A DNA stretch of 64,000 nt from Rhabditoides inermis (lineage: Eukaryota; Nematoda; Chromadorea; Rhabditida; Rhabditidae). Location of the stretch: positions 145,001 through 209,000 of the forward strand of contig CAWZYM010000206.1 in assembly GCA_963966185.1 (NCBI GenBank), given 5' to 3'. Below are positions 31,447-49,109 of the stretch, one piece after another; the first letter of the stretch is position 1; each line of letters begins with the position of its first letter. The notes under the pieces are model-generated. The model was not told the origin of the DNA. It did not search any database and was given only the letters and a program-made list of their open reading frames with translations. Position numbers and translations under genes: made by a program.

Positions 31447-31607
31447 GCTATTCGCTATCTCTCCCTCTCTCTCTCTCCTCTCCTCTCTCTCTCTCTCTCT
31501 CTCACCTCCTTGGCCTCTGTGCTGAAGTAGACGTTCTTCTCCCAGTCGTCAGCAGAGTTGATGCCGCAACACTGCCAGTTCTCCTGCAAACGAGTATCTC
31601 TCTCTCT

Positions 31608-31640
<33 letters not shown>

Positions 31641-34600
31641 CCCTTCTCGCACCTGCATAGTGTCGATGAGCACCTGTAGATCAGGGTCCTCGCGGTAGTC
31701 CACCACCTATACAATTCAACAGTTATATAGATGATTTGTGAGTCTGTTTTTTTCATAACGTGTCCATCACATTCTTTGCGATTCCGAATAAACATTTGAG
31801 TTCATTTGAAATTGACTCATAATCAGATGAACTAAGACTTCAGTTATTTGTTTATACTGCAATGAATATTTCCAATTAACCTTGTAACAAAAACCGTTTT
31901 CTCATCGACAATGAACTCTCATTAATCTCAATGTACTGTGCATGTGATATAATGCAAGTTGTAAGTCGTAATATAACCGATAACTCATTGTCTTTAGAAA
32001 AGTACATGCGTAATAGAAGGTGGTTTGTCTCGATCTAATTCAACAAAAGCGCATACATATTTTGAAATCACTTTCAAAATCATAACAAAATAATAGTAAC
32101 ACAAACCTGCTCTCGATGTATTGCAGTGCCCAATGGTAAGACAAGACGATTTCCATGATTTTGAAAGTGATTTCAAAATATGCATGCGCTTTTGTTGAAT
32201 TAGATCGAGACAAACTACCTTCTATCACGCATGTACTTTTCTAGAGATAATGCATGTGCTTTTGTTGAATTTCATAGAAATTCTTTAATCTTTATAATAT
32301 ATTTTAACATCTAATCCTACTGGAACATGATCAAAACTGAATCAAGTTTTGAATTTAAATTCACAAAACTCGAAACACGTGATGAAACTAGTTTCATTTA
32401 ATGTTCCGATCAATTATATATGTCATAATCAATCTAGCCCGCCCAGGTGATACATAAACGTCTGTATAGTTCACAAGTATCTCACTATCACTCTTATAGG
32501 TGTATTCGATATCGATAGTGCGCAATTCTCGTAATGTGGTAGAGACAAATCCAAGCGGCGCTGCGCACCGCTTGTAATATAAAAACCACTCACCACATCC
32601 TTGAGCAGCTTCTGCACGTAGATGTCGAGCTCGTCCTTGTGCGTGTAGGCCAGCACTGCGCCTACAAACCAATCGATAAATCGATTCAAAAAAACTCATA
32701 ATAGATTGATAATATGATGTCTTCAACAGATTTATAGTACTTATGAAACGATCGATTATGACAAATCAATCACACACAGTCACCTGAAAACTCTGCTATA
32801 AGAAGCAGTCCGAGGAGGGTCGAGTAGAAGGTGAGGAAGGAGGTGTTCTCACGCAGCGAGCCCACACAACCGGAGAAACCTGGGAAGGTGGAGTCAATGA
32901 GGAATAGTATAAAAGGAAAGGAAAAGTACACAATACTTAACCAAGACATAACTACATAGTGAGAGACACAGTTAATGGTAGAAAGAGGGGTTTACCCTGT
33001 TTCGGCCCGTTACCCTGCAGACAGGATTCTATACACAAGTAACTAATCATCACAGTAGCTGAGCTACCATCTTAGTTGAGCACCGTGGTGGGCCCTAGGC
33101 TAATGCTTATCAGTACAGGTTCCACGGTGACCAATTAATAGATAGATCAATCAATCAATCGATAAATCGATCTGCACCGATGATGAATGTGATGAGTCCG
33201 ACGATGATGAGCAGCCAGGTGGGGTCGAGGTAGAGCTTGGACGCCTTGTTCAGCATGCTGTAACAGGAACCGGAACGTTCATTGCGTCTATATTGAAACA
33301 TGATTAATCAACGCTCGGTGAAACGTACAATTGAAAGGACAATAAAATCGCCCATAGAAAAATAGAAAACAGACACATTCATTGAATCAATAATCATGAT
33401 ATGACAATAATATAAGACCCACTCACCTGACGAGGTTGTTCTTCTCGATCTGCGCGGCCAGACCGACCAGCAGCAGCGCCATGCCTGCAAGGTGCAAGTG
33501 TCGTCATAGGCCATGAGGTGAGTGACGTCATGGGCCAGAAACAAACAAACAACAGAGACAAGATGTAGAGAAGTGGATTGGGTAGGTGCTAGAAATCTAG
33601 GTACACATGTAGACATGAGAAGCGAAACAGAGAAGCAGCGAAAAAGGGCCACTGATATTTTACTTTGAAAAATTGTCATAACGTGCTAGATAAACATTCC
33701 TATTCGTGACTCATAGAGTTGGAAGAAACAAACAAGAAATATTCTGGCCACTGATATTTATTCTACTAAACAGAAACAAAAACACCTAGTAACATGACTC
33801 ACCGAGTAGGAAGAAGATGACGTTGAATCCGAACACGCTGTACTTGACGCAGCAGCTGATCTCGGACTCGCCGCCGGCGCCGGCAGAGTAGGGAACGCCC
33901 TGCAGCAGCTGCTCAGCCGGTTAGATGGAGTGCATGCGAAGGGGTTAGGGTGAGCGCACGGATGCGGACAAGAACGTCCCCCACGGATGTGGACGGATGT
34001 TAGTGTTTTATATTATATTATATATAGTGTTTTATATTATATTATATCACTTATTCGAGATTTGAGTGAGCGCATCAGAACGCCCTGCAGCAGCTGCTCA
34101 GACGGTTAGATAGGGTGCATGCGAGAAGGCGGACGGGTTAGGGTGAGCGCACAGACAAGCCATGGTTAGTAATAATGTATTGTATTATATTGTATCATAT
34201 CACTGTCGAAGGAAGGTGGTTATAGGGAGGGTGAGATCACGGACTCATTCTACACATTTGGAGACGCGCATCATAAACATGATTTTGGGTTGGTTTGAGT
34301 GAGCGCATTGCAAAATCGCATAATTTACATTTTTGAATAATACATGTCAATACGTATTTACAAGTGTAGACAAATACCACAACGGCTCGATTGCCCGGCA
34401 TTAGCATTAGCGGGAAGCGCAACACGAAGCGTGTTTGCTCGCCTCGCGGCCTTGGCAGCGCGATGCGGGACGATGTTATGCGAATGCGATGATGTGACCA
34501 GTGCAAGCAAGCCATATTCACACTAGTATATCGATTACATAAATGTTATACTAAATAACAAACAATATTACGTTTACAAAACACAATCATAAACATGCAA

Positions 34601-34683
34601 ATACTCACCGCGTGGCGTTGCACGCGCTGCGCCGCCGGCTGCCGACTCCGCTGTCGGTTGTTGTGCCGGTTTTGAGGTGGCAT
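29057..34683 (-). CDS. Tetraspanin
   Basis: Twelve phase-consistent exons in transcript order: 34609-34683, 33803-33899, 33427-33484, 33178-33257, 32784-32879, 32594-32661, 31653-31706, 31506-31583, 30833-30940, 29512-29607, 29266-29349 and 29057-29134; about 323 residues. The four membrane spans are visible. The large extracellular loop has the diagnostic ENWQCCGINS (CCG) motif, PFSCC and YTEGCLPR before TM4. The end reads ILGICFAQNLKSDIFAQRSK. Tetraspanins organise membrane microdomains. The N-terminus is an Arg/Gln-rich 25-residue cytoplasmic exon. The loop exon 29512-29607 adds an Ala/Gly-rich insertion. Introns hold a minisatellite, a SINE pair and a MITE. The start is shared divergently with copine. 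Confidence 0.93.
29640..30085. repeat. 21-bp minisatellite in tetraspanin intron
   Basis: Tandem units of TTTGACATGAATATTTGAATA (21 bp), near-perfect in the centre (about 29800-29930) and degenerate at both ends. As 21 is a multiple of three, spurious heptapeptide reading frames run through it. Confidence 0.93.
30262..30714. repeat. Inverted pair of tRNA-derived SINE-like units
   Basis: Two related units, 30262-30439 (minus) and 30553-30714 (plus), are arranged head to head. Each begins with a tRNA-like part, box A GCGCAGTGGTAG or ACGCAGTGGTAGAG and box B GGTTCGATTCC. Each then has a shared body containing ACATGTGAAATGTCACGGA and ends near CGACTATA. The left tRNA-like part keeps a pairing acceptor stem (GCTTCTA/TGGAAGC) but poor arms, so these are not functional tRNAs. 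As a whole it could be two SINEs or a palindromic element with tRNA-like terminal repeats. Confidence 0.75.
31311..31640. repeat. TC microsatellites flanking a tetraspanin exon
   Basis: Long TCTC/CGCTA-interrupted tracts at 31311-31502 and 31598-31641 lie directly beyond the donor sites of the exons at 31506 and 31653. On the gene strand they read GTGAGAGAGAG. Confidence 0.85.
31987..32251. mobile_element. MITE with 97-bp terminal inverted repeats (type A)
   Basis: Arms 31987-32083 and 32155-32251 are inverted copies with a few differences. Outer ends read ATTRTCTYTAGAAAAGTACA, and the arms contain AATTCAACAAAAGCGCAT. The 71-bp centre contains ACACAAACCTGCTCTCG. No transposase. It lies in a tetraspanin intron. 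Confidence 0.85.
33890..34160. repeat. Local duplication of an exon edge
   Basis: About 75 bases at 33890-33965 (GAACGCCCTGCAGCAGCTGC, the 5' edge of tetraspanin exon 2 and its acceptor region) recur at 34078-34155 with few changes, separated by an AT-rich TATATT repeat. The second copy is intronic and could provide a decoy acceptor. Confidence 0.75.
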
Positions 34684-35130
34684 CACGCCACGCTGCAAGT
34701 ATAACAATAACTTACAAATATGAATAAAATCGGTAACCGACAAATATGGAGCGTAGCAGGCTGGTATCAGTGATGAATCGCGCGAACAGATAACACAGAG
34801 TGATTCATAGGCGGGCGCGCGCTCCCCAACAATGAATGCGCGCTCACGGGTCATCGATTTTTCGCTCGGTGCCCTCTCGCGTAGTGAGCGATAGTGAGCG
34901 GGTGTGAGAGACGAGCTACAAGTGCCAGTTACCGGTACAGTTTACTGTGCAAACATGGGATAATGATGCAGCTGGCGTTGATAGTACATCCACTCGGGAA
35001 AAGCATTTCACAATACACCGCGCTCTTGAGAAACGGGGGCGGGACCGCATTTCTCACGAGGCTGAGAGAGGAGAGAGAGACAGCATACGGGGAAGACACT
35101 ACAACCCCCCAATACAACACTCCCGCAATC
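34684..35130. promoter_or_regulatory. Divergent intergenic promoter (tetraspanin/copine)
   Basis: Only 447 bp separate the two start codons, which face away from each other. It includes repeated GTGAGCG words (34885-34903) and a purine-rich stretch (35060-35080). No TATA box stands out. Shared regulation is inferred from geometry only. Confidence 0.5.
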
Positions 35131-40584
<5,454 letters not shown>

Positions 40585-41223
40585 ACTGGTCAGGTCTAGG
40601 GGTATCCGTTTTTCGATCCTTCCATCCTCCCATCCTCCCATCCTCCCATCCTACCGCTATCCGTGAACAATTTCGTTTCACAAACTTCTAGATCAAGTCT
40701 AGTTACGGTCAGTATCTTCTAAACATTTCCGCATACTCCTCTACATACCCCCGGACACTATCCCTTTGATACGGAATCGCTTCCGAAGAGACTGACCGCA
40801 CCAGATGTCTACCATTCTCCCCCCCCCCCCCCCCCCTCCTCCTGCCCCACATCCACACAACCCCCTCTCCTTGTCTTTTCTCCCATTGCAGTACGGGTGT
40901 GTTTCTCTCTGTCAGTTTGTCAAAATCTTTGTAATTTCTACCTTGTATTTTATATGAAAAGTAATTGTAATATAAATTTATTTTGATTTTGCAGCGATAA
41001 TTGTTATCTTGCCACAGTGCCACAGTTGTCGGTGTGCGAAAGTTCACGTTTGTATGAAATCTGTCACGTTTCGGAACTTCTAATTTGCATGTAATACAAG
41101 TCGAGTTTTTACTCTCAGACAATCTGAAAATGTTAGTTTTCTAAAAATGATTTGAACATAAACTCACTTGTTCGATGGTGAGTGACGAATCATAGTCCTT
41201 CAATAGCAAAGATGATATGAGTT
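40585..41223. other. Copine 3' flank, no gene
   Basis: Tandem TCCCATCC words (40622-40652), a 19-base C run (about 40819-40837) and AT-rich sequence. No gene seen. Confidence 0.5.
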
Positions 41224-41600
41224 TCATACGCGTCCTCTGTGTTCCTCGAGAATTCCGAGAACTTCTGAACAGTACCAAAATTTAGAGTAACGATTAAACC
41301 AAACAAAAAAAAACCAAATAAGACCTTTTCGAAGCACTTTAAAGTGGGAGATGGAGGACGTGCTCATTGCCCATTGGTCAAATAGTGACTTTAATAACGC
41401 ACACTTTTTTATATTCCTACAGCCTACAGGCATTTCGTTTAGCGTAAAAAAGTTTCTATAAAATGAACAGTTTTTTAACCTCATGTTCCTTGTGTTTAGT
41501 ACCATGTCCAAAAAGTTTGACTCGTTGATGTATTTGTGATCAGTGAATAATTCCGGATGTATGTCGGAAACGCCGAATTTATGCCCGTCGGGAGTGTCAT
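41224..41600 (-). other. Possible terminal exon of an unidentified minus-strand gene
   Basis: Open for 125 codons from a good acceptor (TTTCAG, read on minus) to a stop, with varied, coding-like composition. It starts DDTPDGHKFGVSD and contains several Cys. Phase 1 entry is needed. A tempting first exon (about 42009-42035, MDRLNYVLE) ends in phase 0 and so does not join directly. I do not recognise it; an AT-rich chance ORF cannot be excluded. Confidence 0.3.
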
Positions 41601-42368
41601 CTGAAACTGAAATGTGTGGTTGTTGACACAATGATCGTAGGGTTTCGCTGGGCAAGGTTATCGTATCGAAGGTGTGATGAATTCGACAGCGGGGAGGGAG
41701 GGAGAGAGAGGGAGAAAGAGAGGGAGGGAGAGAAAGAGAGAGAGGGAGGGAGGGGGGGAGAGAGAGGGGGGATTGAGAGAGGGGGGGAGGAAGAGAGAGA
41801 GAGAGAACTGTTGAAAAAAAAGAAATTGACGCCGGCTTAATTAATGCTCCTTGCTCCCGACCGTAACAATCAGATTGCAGGCAATGGGGGAGGGGGTCAA
41901 CTGGTGAAGCGAGTGCGCGGCTGAGAGTGTGAAAGGGACACTGACAATGACTGACAGACTCCCGGTCAGATCGATACCGCAGCACCATCTATCACAGCGG
42001 TGGAAATTACCTCGAGTACATAATTGAGACGATCCATCACAGAACACGAGCGGCTGTCCTCACCTGTAACACTCGATAAACGAGTTCCGCGTGCTTTCTC
42101 TACCGCACATTGGTCACCTCCCTCTCAAGACAATATCTGCTCTCCTCTCTCTCATCTCACATTGTCTCGCTGTCTGTACCCTCTCACATTTCTGTCTCTA
42201 CATTGAATTACAGAATCTCGTGTTTTTCGTCATTTGCATCTGCATATCACCGCTAGAGATGGTTGGTGATGGATGATGTGAGAGACGTGGTCATTCCCTC
42301 TTCTCTCCCTCGCAGCGAGAGGTTCGCTCCCCTCCCATTTCCATCCATCCACTCTCCCACTTACAGAG

Positions 42369-43722
42369 ATGCCGCCCGCTCGACCCGACCGCCGATATCC
42401 GGATGAAATACACGGAAAGTTCCAGACACTCGGAGCCAAGCCATACTTCTCTGGACAGGAGGTATAGAAAGAGAAGGGGGAGGGGAGATAGATAGAGAGA
42501 GGGGAGAGAGAGAGAGGGAGGTGAGAGAGGGAGAGAGATAGACTCTCTAGGTGATTGTGATGCGCCACGGTGAGGCTATCTCGGAGGTGTTTCCTGATTG
42601 GGTGAAGCGATCGCGCCTCGATCTCCACTACTACATCCCATTCGATCTGGTGAGAGGAGAGAGAGGGAGAGAGAGAAGACATTGCAGAACATGCCGATGT
42701 CTCTCCCGAAGCGTCTCGACATGGCGGCTGCTTATCAGGGCGACCCGCCTCTTTCCGAGATTGGAAAGATCTCCAGTCAGGTGCTTGCCAGGCATCTCCA
42801 GGTATACGGTAGTCTAAAGTACTCCTCCTTCACCTACCGTATACCAGGATCGCAAGGCGCACATCGATGCCATCTACTGCTCGCCCACACTCGCCAGCGT
42901 CCAGACTGCCCACGAGATCCAAGGATTCATCAAGTATCGATCGATATCGATTGGATATCGATTGATTATCGATCGTTGCAGGGACTGCGGCCCGATTCGT
43001 CTCGAGCCTGGACTGTGCACTCTCTACACTTCCTGTCGTCACTGGATGGAGGCAGAACAGTTTGTGAAGCTCGGATACAAGGTAGAGAGAGGGAGAGAAC
43101 GAGAGAAAGAGAGAGAGAGAGGGGGGGAGACTGCTCCTTGCAGTTGGACCTGGAGTACAAGATGATCGAGACGGTGGACAGCCAGCCTGTGAAGGAGTGC
43201 ATCAAGAGAGTCGAGAAGGTCTTTAAGACTATCGTCGAGCAGAGGCCGCCCGGCAGGAACGGTACTCCTCTCTCTCTTCCTCCCCCTCCCTCTCTCCCTC
43301 TCTCCCTCCCTCCCCCTTTCCCTTCTCTCCCTCTCCCTCCCCCCTCACCCTCTCTATTTTTCAGTTCTGTTGATCAGCGACGCTGTGGCTATGCGTTTCA
43401 TGTTGTGCTATGCTCGTGACAGGGACGCGTTGCTGCGTCCGATGGACGACACTGAGAAGGGTCAGCCAGACGCCGAGAGGGCATACCCGCCCAACGCTAT
43501 GGCCGTCTTTCAGAAGGACCCGCCTGTATACGACAAGGCACGTCTTCTCTCCTTCACACTCCAGTATCGATCGGTATCGATTGATATATGTCTTTTCAGA
43601 AGGCAGAGCCGGCTGGGAAGTTCTACGAGTTGTTCGATCTGACCCGCCCGATTACCATGTGTGGTGCTTCCTCCGGAATGGACTACGATGATTGTGTAGA
43701 GTATAACAGGGCTGTGGCATAG
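42369..43722 (+). CDS. Histidine-phosphatase (UBASH3/Sts-like) protein, probably inactive
   Basis: Eight exons: 42369-42461, 42551-42649, 42688-42801, 42848-42933, 42982-43081, 43144-43261, 43365-43525 and 43600-43722; 297 residues, in phase throughout. VIVMRHGEAI supplies the RHG signature that carries the phospho-accepting His. YCSPTLASVQTA matches the second catalytic segment, but the Arg normally next (SPxLRxxQTA) is Ser. The late catalytic His (as in LIVAHAS) is Asp in LLISDAVAMRF. The domain order resembles the C-terminal half of UBASH3 proteins, without UBA or SH3. AG directly before ATG suggests trans-splicing. A GC donor 12 bp downstream of 43525 (DK|GCACG) is also in phase. Confidence 0.85.
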
Positions 43723-43865
43723 AAGATATCAAGAGAGAAGAGACGACTTACAGTGATTAGAAACACAGTGTACTAGCGGTTAGAAATACAGTGTACATGT
43801 TCCATGTGATTTGATAAACGAGTTATGGAAAGTCTTGGTATATCTGAGTGAAACAAAAGAATAGT

Positions 43866-44115
43866 TTGCTCTACGACACTCGCTTAGGATTACGGTAGGC
43901 GAATAATTTGATCTACGACACTCTCTTAGGATTACGGTAGGCGAATAATTTGATCTACAACACTCGCTTAGGATTACGGTAGGCGAATAATTTGATCAAC
44001 GACACTCGCTTAGAATTACGGTAAAAGAATAACTTGATCTGCGACACATCCTTAGGGTTACGGTAGGAGAATAATTTTGATCTGTGACACTCCCTTTGGA
44101 TTTCGGTAGGAGAAT
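43866..44115 (+). repeat. 42-bp tandem repeat downstream of the phosphatase-like gene
   Basis: About six copies of a unit containing TTAGGATTACGGTAGGCGAA and TTTGATCTACGACACTCGC, increasingly divergent to the right. It lies 140 bp beyond the stop codon. No function visible. Confidence 0.9.
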
Positions 44116-44557
44116 GAAGACATGGATGTCTTGCTTGATGATATGATTTTTTTATTCAACATTGTGCGTACCGGGGTTCAGTGGATTTATAACTACATAC
44201 ACAACACTTGATAATCATACAGTTCCGCCAGACCACCCTGGCTGGCGCGACAGTGAAACACCCGTACACCCCATTATAGTTTTGAGTCACCCTCCTCCCA
44301 CCTCTCACTCCCGTACATACGCAACGCGTTACATTACACGTTTATTGCAAGTACATATCTCGTAGAGGGGAAAGGGGGCGACTGTCGTGTTCGGTCTTTT
44401 GCGGGGGCGGGCCGCCGCGCCCGATTGCGTATCCCGATACCGCGACAAACACAACGCGACAAGTAGTGATGGACAACAATTTATTCGTGGCAAGATTATG
44501 ATAAATGTTATGGACACATGGTGTTGTGAGATTGAAAAGATGTCTTGAGGTCGGGCT
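44116..44557. other. Intergenic between convergent genes, no gene
   Basis: 3' flanks of the phosphatase-like (plus) and methyltransferase-like (minus) genes. GC-rich patch at 44400-44430. No coding or RNA gene supported. Confidence 0.5.
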
Positions 44558-44850
44558 TCACGGCTTCATCGTGTTGATGTCCTCCCGGTCAGCCGTCTGT
44601 GGCGGAGTGACCTTCCTCTGTGAAGGAGTCGATAGAGGCGCGCGCTGAGAGTTCGCCTGCAACAACCATGTCACACTGGCACTTTCTGGCATTCGTATCA
44701 CCGCCCTTAACTCTCTATCGACTTCAACAATTCTATGAGAACATTTTCATAGCAAGCTATACCTCTCCGATGTACGAAGCCATGAGTTCGGCACCGTACT
44801 GCTTCATGCAAGAGTCGTGGATGTGACTGGAAGAGAGAAAGACATTACAG

Positions 44851-44896
<46 letters not shown>

Positions 44897-46490
44897 CACC
44901 TGTATTCGCTCAAAGTATGGTGTCCCCCATTGATTTCGTGGGTAAGGAGACGGTAGCCATGCATACTACAATAAATATAAAAATAGAATATGTCTTTGAT
45001 AGCTGACCTGAATTTGCGCAGCAATTTAAGCACCGTATCGGGAGTGCCGTGAATTTCAGTGAAAATCTGAGAAGAATCAGGTATTAGGTTACCGTACTTG
45101 GTACAGTATCCATACCTGGCAGGCAGGCACATTTTCTAGGATGAAAGGCATAACAGCAAACTCGCCACCTGAAAAAAGATTAAAATGAGCGAAAGTGAGA
45201 GGGAGAGAGTGAGAGAGAGTGAGGAAAAGGAGATAAAGAGAGATACCTTCAATGTCAATCTTGAGAATCTCCATGCGTTTGTGTCCATTTTCGGCCAGCA
45301 GATCAGACATTCTAAAATGAAAGTTTTTCCCTGCATTTTTTCTCCGCCATTCTCCTCTCCTTCTCACCTATACTCGTGATTTTCCGTATTTTTCACACTT
45401 CCAATCTTTGCCGTTTTGAAAGTTGCGTTGATGGAAGCAAACGTTTTCATTGTCTGCGCATTTTGGTCGTCCTAAACAATCGATATTCATTAATAGACAA
45501 AGAACAATCAGTTGTTATGAGCCATGGCTCCTGTAGCAGTGACTGATAACTTCTGTGCACTAACTACCTACAGTATACCTTGTCATAGGCGTATACGTTA
45601 CACTTTTTTCCGCTGGCAGCGTGGATTGCAACGTCAAATGAGGGATCGTTGTTCAGTCCTGAGAAAATTAATAGCAATCTATCGATATCAATCGATAAAA
45701 GCACCAAGAGAGTAGATTCCACAGTCGGCCGGCATCGCAGTAGGATTGCAGACCTGGAACATGCATTGAAACGTGGAAGGGAGAGAGAGAGAGAGGGAGA
45801 GAGAGAAAGACGTACCCATTTTCCGCCATCTCCCTCGTAGCCCACACGCACGAGATACGGACAGTACACCTGTCAATCGATAGTCCATGTTCCCAATCGA
45901 TACACTCGATACCTCTGGTACGAGGACATTGTAGAGGGTGAGCCAGTCGAGTGAGCCCGAGAGGAGCTGCCTTCGAGCGGGTGCCTGCTGGGCGAATAGC
46001 GCAAACATGGCCGCTTTGCCGCTGTCTCTGTCCGTCGTTTCTGCCGCCTTCACTGGCGCTCCTAAAGAAATTTGCACACGCTAATGTTGGATAGCATGTG
46101 CTCTGAAGGGACGTGGCTTCCATCTAATACAGTGCGCCTATTACACAGCGCATACCTTGTTTGGGAGCTGCTGTGGTGTTGGGTCGATCGGTGATCGAGT
46201 GGTTCATTGCGGGAGAGCGAGTGCTGATTGGAGCAGTGACTGCCTTGGCACTCTTCAATTCTCGGGTCTCCGATCCCTCCCTCCGTCCCTCCGCCCCTCC
46301 TAACACTCCTTCCGAACGCCCACGCTCAATCACTACTCGCTGGCCGCGCGGCACGTCTAAATCGATAATCAATCGATATCATAGGAGGAATGGGGGGCGT
46401 ACCGGTGACGTGGGTAGATAGGGAACATAGCACAACGAGGAAGACGACCAGGAATAGAGCGAGAATTCGGTAGTTGGGAACGACTGCCAT
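44558..46490 (-). CDS. FkbM-type methyltransferase-like type II membrane protein
   Basis: Thirteen exons in transcript order: 46403-46490, 46156-46356, 45913-46061, 45816-45869, 45705-45753, 45579-45658, 45368-45471, 45247-45311, 45116-45168, 45008-45066, 44900-44965, 44763-44826 and 44558-44656; 376 residues, all in phase. Residues about 8-27 form a signal anchor (YRILALFLVVFLVVLCSL). ILKIDIEGGEFAVMPFILE is the hallmark KIDxEGxE segment of FkbM-family methyltransferases, and an IHG follows. CPYLVRVGYEGDGGKWVC resembles the start of the nematode-expanded Methyltransf_22/21 families. Probably Golgi or ER lumenal; substrate unknown. Several introns are only 43-55 bp and carry ATCGAT motifs. Confidence 0.8.
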
Positions 46491-46866
46491 CGCCCTGAAA
46501 GGAATCAGGTGAACAGCAACTGGGGTGAGATGGGTAGCAATTGCAAACGCAACAAGCAACAACAATAACAACGAGATGGCGCGACCGCTCAGTGGGAGGA
46601 TGGGTGGACGAGTGAGGGAGGGAAGGACGAAAAGAGAGGGAAAGGGGAGAGCGAGTGTGTCCAACTCGCATTTGCATACGCTAATGTCAATCTGTCTTTT
46701 TGTATCGGTTCAGACCTATGATGCTTGCATTTCACTTTTATAGGTTTTAGCGTTTCAGATTTGGTAGTGTTGCGTGTTGACATCATCTTACTGAAATCCC
46801 ACGAGTCGTCCTCCATTCGATTCGGAAAGTTTCCTTAGCTGCACCTGAACAGTCATCATCTAGTAA

Positions 46867-46914
<48 letters not shown>

Positions 46915-47084
46915 ACTCTCTCTCTCTCTCTTTCTCGTCAAAACATGATGTTGTCTGATGTCGTTTCCAGTCACGCTAGCTGATAGCTAGCCCTCTGCTG
47001 GCGGGCGAGCGCGAGAGCACGCGAGAGAGCACGCTGTTTGGAGAGAGACAGATGTACTTTGGTGGCTGCGATCAGTAGGAATTT

Positions 47085-48510
47085 AGTAAGGGGAGAGAGA
47101 AAGAGAGAACGAGAGAACGAGAGAACGAGAGAACGAGAGAACGAGAGAACGAGAGAACGATATAACGTGAGAAAAGGAGAAAAAGAGAGGAGGGAAGGAG
47201 GGAAGGAGAGACGGAGAGAACGAGAGAACGAGAGAAGGATAGAAAGAGAGAACGAGAGAACGAGAGAACCAGAGAAAGAGAGAAAGATATAAAAAGAGAA
47301 CGAGAGAGCTAGAGAACGAGAGAAAGAGAGAAAGGGAGAAGGAGGGAAGGAGGGATGGAGAGAAGAAGAGAAGGATAGAAAGAGAGAACGAGAGAACTAG
47401 AGAACGAAAGAAAGAGAGAAAGAGAGAAAGAGATAAAGAGAAACGAGAGAAAGCGAGAACGATATAACGAGAGAATTAGAGAACGAGAGAAAGAGAGAAT
47501 GGGAGGAGGAGGGAAGGAGGGAAGGAGAGGAAGAGAGAAAGAGAGAACGAGAAAACGAGAGAAAGAGAAAACGAGAGAAAGAGAGAACGATATAACGAGA
47601 GAGCTAGAGAACGAGAGAAAGAAAGAAAGGGAGAAGGAGGGAAGGAGGGATGGAGAGAAGAAGAGAAGGAGAGAAGGAGAGAACTAGAGAAAAAAGAGAA
47701 AGAGAGAAAGAGAGAAAGAGAGAAAGAGAGAAAGAGAGAAAGAGAGAAAGAGAGAACGAGAGAAAGAGAGAACTGGAGAACTAGAGAAAAAGAGAAAGGG
47801 AGAAGGAGGGAAGGAGGGAAGGAGAGAAGAAGAGAAGGAGACACGCGAGAACGAGAGAACGAGAGAACGAGAGAACGAGAGAACGAGAGAACGAGAGAAC
47901 GAGAGAAAGAGAAAACGAAATAACGAGAGAACTAGATAACGAGAGAACGAGAGAACGAGAGAAAGAGAGAAAGGGAGAAGGGAGGAAGGAGGGAAGGAGA
48001 GAAGGAGAGACGGAGAGACGGAGAGAACGAGAGAACGAGAGAACGAGAGAACGAGAGAACGAGAGAACGAGAGAAAGAGAGAACGAGAGAAAGAGAGAAA
48101 AGAGAGAAAAGAGAGAACGAGAGAAAGAGAGAAAAGAGAGAAAGGGAGAAAGAGAGAACGAGAGAACGAGAGAACGAGAGAACGAGAGAACGAGAGAAAG
48201 AGAGAAAAGGATAACGAGAGAACGAGAGAAAGAGAGAACGAGAGAAAGAGAGAACGAGAGAAAGAGAGAAGGAAAGAAGGAGGGAAGGAAGGAAGGAGGG
48301 AAGGAAGGAAGGAGGGAAGGAGAGGAGGAGAGGAGGAGAGAAGGAGGGAAGGAATGGGAGGAGAGAAGGAGGAAAGGAGAGGAGGAGAGAAGGAAAGAAG
48401 GAGAGAAGGAGGGAAGGAATGGGAGGAGAGAAGGAGGAAAGGAGAGGAGGAGAGAAGGAAAGAAGGAGAGAAGGAGGGAAGGAATGGAAGGAGAGAACGA
48501 GAGAACGAGA
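47085..48510 (+). repeat. 1.4-kb purine-rich tract
   Basis: Almost pure G/A with scattered C: units GAGAACGAGA, GAGAAAGAGA and GGGAAGGAGGGAAGGA interleave in higher-order blocks of roughly 300 bp, each opening with GAGAACGA and closing with GGAGGGAAGGAGGGA. Strong purine asymmetry over this length is compatible with triplex (H-DNA) formation. Confidence 0.93.
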
Positions 48511-48619
48511 AAATATCGAATAAATTTGAAATGAAATTGATGAAATAATGAGAGAAGAACATGTTACATGTATGAAGACGAGAGAGAAAATTTCTATGAA
48601 ATTCAACAAAAGGACATAT

Positions 48620-49109
48620 ATTATCTTTTAAAAGTACTTCCGTAAAAAGTGTTGTTTGTGTTAACCTGATTCAATAAAAGCGCATGCATATATTATTAAT
48701 TTTCGAAAAATCAAATCGTAAACACCTGAACATGAAAACTAACACAAACTTGCTCTTTCAAACGAATATAGAATAGTTACACGTAACATTCAGAATAATA
48801 CGATTGTTTTGTTTATTTAGTGTTTTTTGCGGTTTATTATTTATGGTTTATCAGTAAAATAAAATGTTATTCGTGATGTTGTTTGACTCAATGTTTCAGG
48901 TATAAAAATGTCAAAAAATAAAACATGGAATTATTCAACATTAATTATTCAAAAATTATTCAACGTTTTGAAAGAGCAAGTTTGTGTTAGTTTTCATGTT
49001 CAGGTGTTTACGATTTGATTTTTCGAAAATTAATAATATATGCATGCGCTTTTCTTGAATCAGGTTAACACAAACAACACTTTTTACGGAAGTACTTTTA
49101 AAAGATAAT
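48620..49109. mobile_element. MITE with 143-bp terminal inverted repeats (type B)
   Basis: Arms 48620-48762 and 48967-49109 are near-perfect inverted copies starting ATTATCTTTTAAAAGTACTT and containing AAAAGCGCATGCATAT and CACAAACTTGCTCTTTC. The 204-bp AT-rich core has no ORF. The same arm occurs alone at 18951-19020. Superfamily unassigned. Confidence 0.92.

Noticed and set aside
47476..48609. Long Leu/Ser/Phe-rich membrane-like proteins on the minus strand
   Set aside because: Translation of the purine/pyrimidine tract; no splice-compatible structure or conserved motif.
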